The translations under genes were made by a program, and so were the position numbers. Positions 61,887 through 64,000 of a stretch of 64,000 nt of DNA are shown piece by piece. The number at the start of each line of letters is the position of its first letter. Position 1 is the first letter of the stretch. The stretch comes from Bacteroidota bacterium (lineage in GTDB: Bacteria > Bacteroidota > Bacteroidia > Flavobacteriales > Flavobacteriaceae): contig JAEYTL010000027.1 in assembly GCA_023434025.1 (NCBI GenBank), positions 62,001 through 126,000 of the forward strand, read 5' to 3'. Below the pieces are notes generated by a model. It was given only the letters and a program-made list of their open reading frames with translations, searched no databases and was not told the DNA's origin.

Positions 61887-62177
61887 ATGAGCATCATAAT
61901 TAAACCTATCATAACTGAAAAAATCACGAAGCAAAGTGAGTTAAACAATCGTTATGGTTTTGTAGTGGACAAAAAAGCAAACAAAATTCAGATTAAGAAT
62001 GCTGTTGAGGCGGCTTACGGAGTGAATATTGTGGCTGTGAATACTATGAATGTAAGACCGGACCGTTCTGTAAAATACACAAAAAGCGGAATGATAAGTG
62101 CTAAAACAAATGCTTATAAAAAAGCAGTTGTAGAAGTGAAAGAAGGAGAAGCAATTGATTTTTATAATAATATCTAA
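61887..62177 (+). CDS. rplW: 50S ribosomal protein L23
   Basis: The 96-residue protein starts MSIIIKPIITEKITKQSELN and has the conserved RYGFVVDKKANKIQIKNAVE. L23 lies at the tunnel exit and forms the docking site for trigger factor and SRP. It follows rplD by 6 nt. Confidence 0.97.
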   Translation: MSIIIKPIITEKITKQSELNNRYGFVVDKKANKIQIKNAVEAAYGVNIVAVNTMNVRPDRSVKYTKSGMISAKTNAYKKAVVEVKEGEAIDFYNNI

Positions 62178-62182
62178 TAATA

Positions 62183-63007
62183 ATGTCAGTTAGAAAATTA
62201 AAACCTATTACCCCGGGTCAGCGTTTTAGAGTTGTGAATGGTTTTGACGCCATTACGACTGATAAGCCGGAACGTTCATTGTTGGCTCCGAAAAAAAACT
62301 CAGGCGGTAGAAATAGTCAAGGAAAAATGACCATGCGTTATACAGGCGGTGGTCACAAACAAAAGTATCGTATCATTGATTTTAAAAGAACTAAAGCAGG
62401 AATCCCTGCTACTGTCAAATCGATTGAGTATGATCCGAACAGAACAGCATTTATTGCTTTATTGAGCTATGCCGATGGTGCTAAAACGTATGTGATTGCA
62501 CAAAACGGTTTAAATGTTGGTCAGACGGTAACTTCTGGTGAAGATGCTGCTCCGGAAATCGGGAATGCACTTCCGTTAAGTAAAATTCCATTGGGAACTG
62601 TAATTTCTTGTATTGAGTTGCGTCCCGGGCAGGGAGCTATCATTGCTCGTTCTGCCGGTACTTTTGCTCAATTAATGGCAAGAGATGGAAAATATGCTAC
62701 TATCAAAATGCCTTCTGGTGAAACAAGATTGATTTTGTTGACTTGTATGGCAACAATCGGAGCGGTTTCTAATTCAGATCATCAGTTGATTGTTTCCGGA
62801 AAAGCCGGTAGATCAAGATGGTTGGGTAGAAGACCAAGAACAAGACCGGTAGCAATGAACCCTGTAGATCACCCAATGGGTGGTGGAGAAGGACGTTCTT
62901 CCGGAGGTCACCCACGTTCTAGAAAAGGTTTACCTGCAAAAGGTTACAGAACCCGTTCTAAAGTGAGCCCAAGTAATAAGTATATTGTTGAACGCAGAAA
63001 GAAATAA
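62183..63007 (+). CDS. rplB: 50S ribosomal protein L2
   Basis: The 274-residue protein is full length, with the conserved GGGHKQKYRIIDFKRTKAGI in the N-terminal part and the C-terminal NPVDHPMGGGEGRSSGGHPR, which includes the His near the peptidyl-transferase centre. It follows rplW by 5 nt. Confidence 0.98.
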   Translation: MSVRKLKPITPGQRFRVVNGFDAITTDKPERSLLAPKKNSGGRNSQGKMTMRYTGGGHKQKYRIIDFKRTKAGIPATVKSIEYDPNRTAFIALLSYADGAKTYVIAQNGLNVGQTVTSGEDAAPEIGNALPLSKIPLGTVISCIELRPGQGAIIARSAGTFAQLMARDGKYATIKMPSGETRLILLTCMATIGAVSNSDHQLIVSGKAGRSRWLGRRPRTRPVAMNPVDHPMGGGEGRSSGGHPRSRKGLPAKGYRTRSKVSPSNKYIVERRKK

Positions 63008-63017
63008 TTAGATAGAC

Positions 63018-63296
63018 ATGGCACGTTCATTAAAAAAAGGACCGTTTGTACATTACAAATTAGATAAAAAAGTTCTTGAAAATATCGAGAAATCAAACAA
63101 AGCGGTGATCAAAACCTGGTCAAGAGCTTCTATGATTACGCCGGATTTCGTAGGACAGACTATCGCAGTACACAATGGTCGTCAGTTTGTTCCGGTTTAT
63201 GTAACTGAAAACATGGTAGGACACAAGTTAGGAGAATTTTCACCAACAAGATCATTCAGAGGTCATGCCGGTGCTAAAAATAAAGGTAAAAAATAA
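63018..63296 (+). CDS. rpsS: 30S ribosomal protein S19
   Basis: The 92-residue protein starts MARSLKKGPFVHYKLDKKVL and ends in the conserved GHKLGEFSPTRSFRGHAGAK. It sits in the head of the 30S subunit with S13. It lies 10 nt after rplB. Confidence 0.98.
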   Translation: MARSLKKGPFVHYKLDKKVLENIEKSNKAVIKTWSRASMITPDFVGQTIAVHNGRQFVPVYVTENMVGHKLGEFSPTRSFRGHAGAKNKGKK

Positions 63297-63302
63297 GAAG
63301 CA

Positions 63303-63713
63303 ATGGGAGTTCGTAAAAGAGAAACAGCAGACGCGAGAAAAGAGGCTAATAAGCAAATTGCTTTCGCAAAGTTAAATAACTGCCCTACTTCGCCTAGAAA
63401 AATGCGCTTGGTAGCAGACTTGGTAAGAGGTCAGAAAGTGGAAAGAGCACTAAATGTATTACGATTTAGTCAAAAAGAAGCTTCAAGAAAATTAGAGAAA
63501 TTGTTGTTGTCGGCTATCGCTAATTGGCAGGCTAAAAACGCAGAGGCTAGTATTGAAGAAGCGGCTTTATTTATAAAAGAGATCAGAGTTGACGGTGGAA
63601 TGATGTTAAAAAGACTTCGTCCGGCTCCTCAAGGTCGTGCACACAGAATCAGAAAACGTTCTAACCACGTAACAATCGTGCTTGGAGCCAGTAATAACAC
63701 ACAAAGCAATTAA
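63303..63713 (+). CDS. rplV: 50S ribosomal protein L22
   Basis: The 136-residue protein has the conserved NCPTSPRKMRLVADLVRGQK and the beta-hairpin region MLKRLRPAPQGRAHRIRKRS that reaches into the exit tunnel. It lies 6 nt after rpsS and 8 nt before rpsC. Confidence 0.97.
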   Translation: MGVRKRETADARKEANKQIAFAKLNNCPTSPRKMRLVADLVRGQKVERALNVLRFSQKEASRKLEKLLLSAIANWQAKNAEASIEEAALFIKEIRVDGGMMLKRLRPAPQGRAHRIRKRSNHVTIVLGASNNTQSN

Positions 63714-63721
63714 TAAATAAG

Positions 63722-64000
63722 ATGGGACAAAAGACAAATCCAATTGGAAACAGACTTGGGATCATCAGAGGATGGGATTCAAACTGGTATGGTGGAAATG
63801 ATTACGGTGATAAAATTGCCGAGGATTATAAAATCAGAAAGTATATCCATGCTCGTTTATCAAAAGCTAGTGTATCGAAAGTAATTATCGAGAGAACTTT
63901 GAAACTTGTAACCGTTACTATCACTACGGCCAGACCGGGTATTATTATCGGAAAAGGAGGTCAAGAGGTAGACAAGTTGAAAGAAGAGCTTAAGAAGATT
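63722..64000 (+). CDS. rpsC: 30S ribosomal protein S3 (3' end cut by window)
   Basis: The frame starts at the ATG at 63722 with MGQKTNPIGNRLGIIRGWDS and continues open to the window end, giving 93 visible residues. The KH-domain motif PGIIIGKGGQEVDKLKEEL is present. The rest of S3 and the remainder of the S10/spc cluster lie beyond base 64000. Confidence 0.97.
   Translation, partial: MGQKTNPIGNRLGIIRGWDSNWYGGNDYGDKIAEDYKIRKYIHARLSKASVSKVIIERTLKLVTVTITTARPGIIIGKGGQEVDKLKEELKKI

Overview
The window is a stretch of chromosome from a member of the Bacteroidota, most likely a Flavobacterium-like Flavobacteriaceae. The evidence is low GC by eye; four secreted proteins ending in type IX secretion (T9SS) type A sorting domains; a TonB-linked outer-membrane barrel; an S46 dipeptidyl-peptidase; promoters of the Bacteroidota TAnnTTTG type; few recognisable Shine-Dalgarno sites; and a ribosomal cluster that runs rpsL-rpsG-fusA-rpsJ-rplC with no tuf between fusA and rpsJ. 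I see no phage, insertion sequence, CRISPR array, tRNA or rRNA.

Layout. 1-5.4 kb: the 3' part of an outer-membrane barrel protein, a secreted PDZ/hydrolase/VCBS-repeat fusion and an AraC regulator. 5.4-9.8 kb (minus): a KAS III-type enzyme, a group III truncated haemoglobin and glycine decarboxylase gcvP. 10.1-17.8 kb: two tandem paralogous CotH/lamin-tail surface proteins, the second expanded by near-identical Ig-like repeats. 17.9-21.2 kb: a UbiA-like membrane protein facing an SRPBCC protein, then an operon of four small membrane proteins led by a GbsR/MarR regulator. The regulator and the membrane genes carry the same 18-bp palindromic site upstream. 21.4-26.5 kb: a large fibronectin/anchor-J T9SS adhesin and an Na+/H+ antiporter. 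26.5-31.8 kb: a structured intergenic repeat, an M3 peptidase, purE, purK, a PIN/RHH toxin-antitoxin pair and a HEAT-like protein. 31.9-41.5 kb: mostly housekeeping (hpt, adk, a CNNM-type protein, obg, an S46 peptidase, a TPR protein, an Mpl-like ligase, DUF1287, radC). 41.7-44.3 kb: a three-gene ABC system whose permease carries a histidine-rich insertion, probably metal related. 44.3-50.4 kb: a YjjG-type nucleotidase, an unknown secreted protein, rarA, a rhomboid protease, rlmB and an Omp85-type barrel. 50.5-56.8 kb (minus): a T9SS propeller protein, a LytTR/LytS two-component pair and a DUF72 protein. 57.1-64.0 kb: the str-S10 ribosomal operon, cut by the window edge inside rpsC.

Two themes are worth attention. 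First, several intergenic gaps hold long inverted repeats whose arms are built from tandem 7-nt words, with a different word at each locus; one lies inside the ribosomal operon. A separate, more complex folded element sits at 26476-26640. Second, there are small self-contained systems with visible logic: the GbsR-regulated membrane operon with paired operators, and the ABC transporter with a His-rich permease and a Cys-X2-Cys partner. No complete, clearly new defence or mobile system was found.
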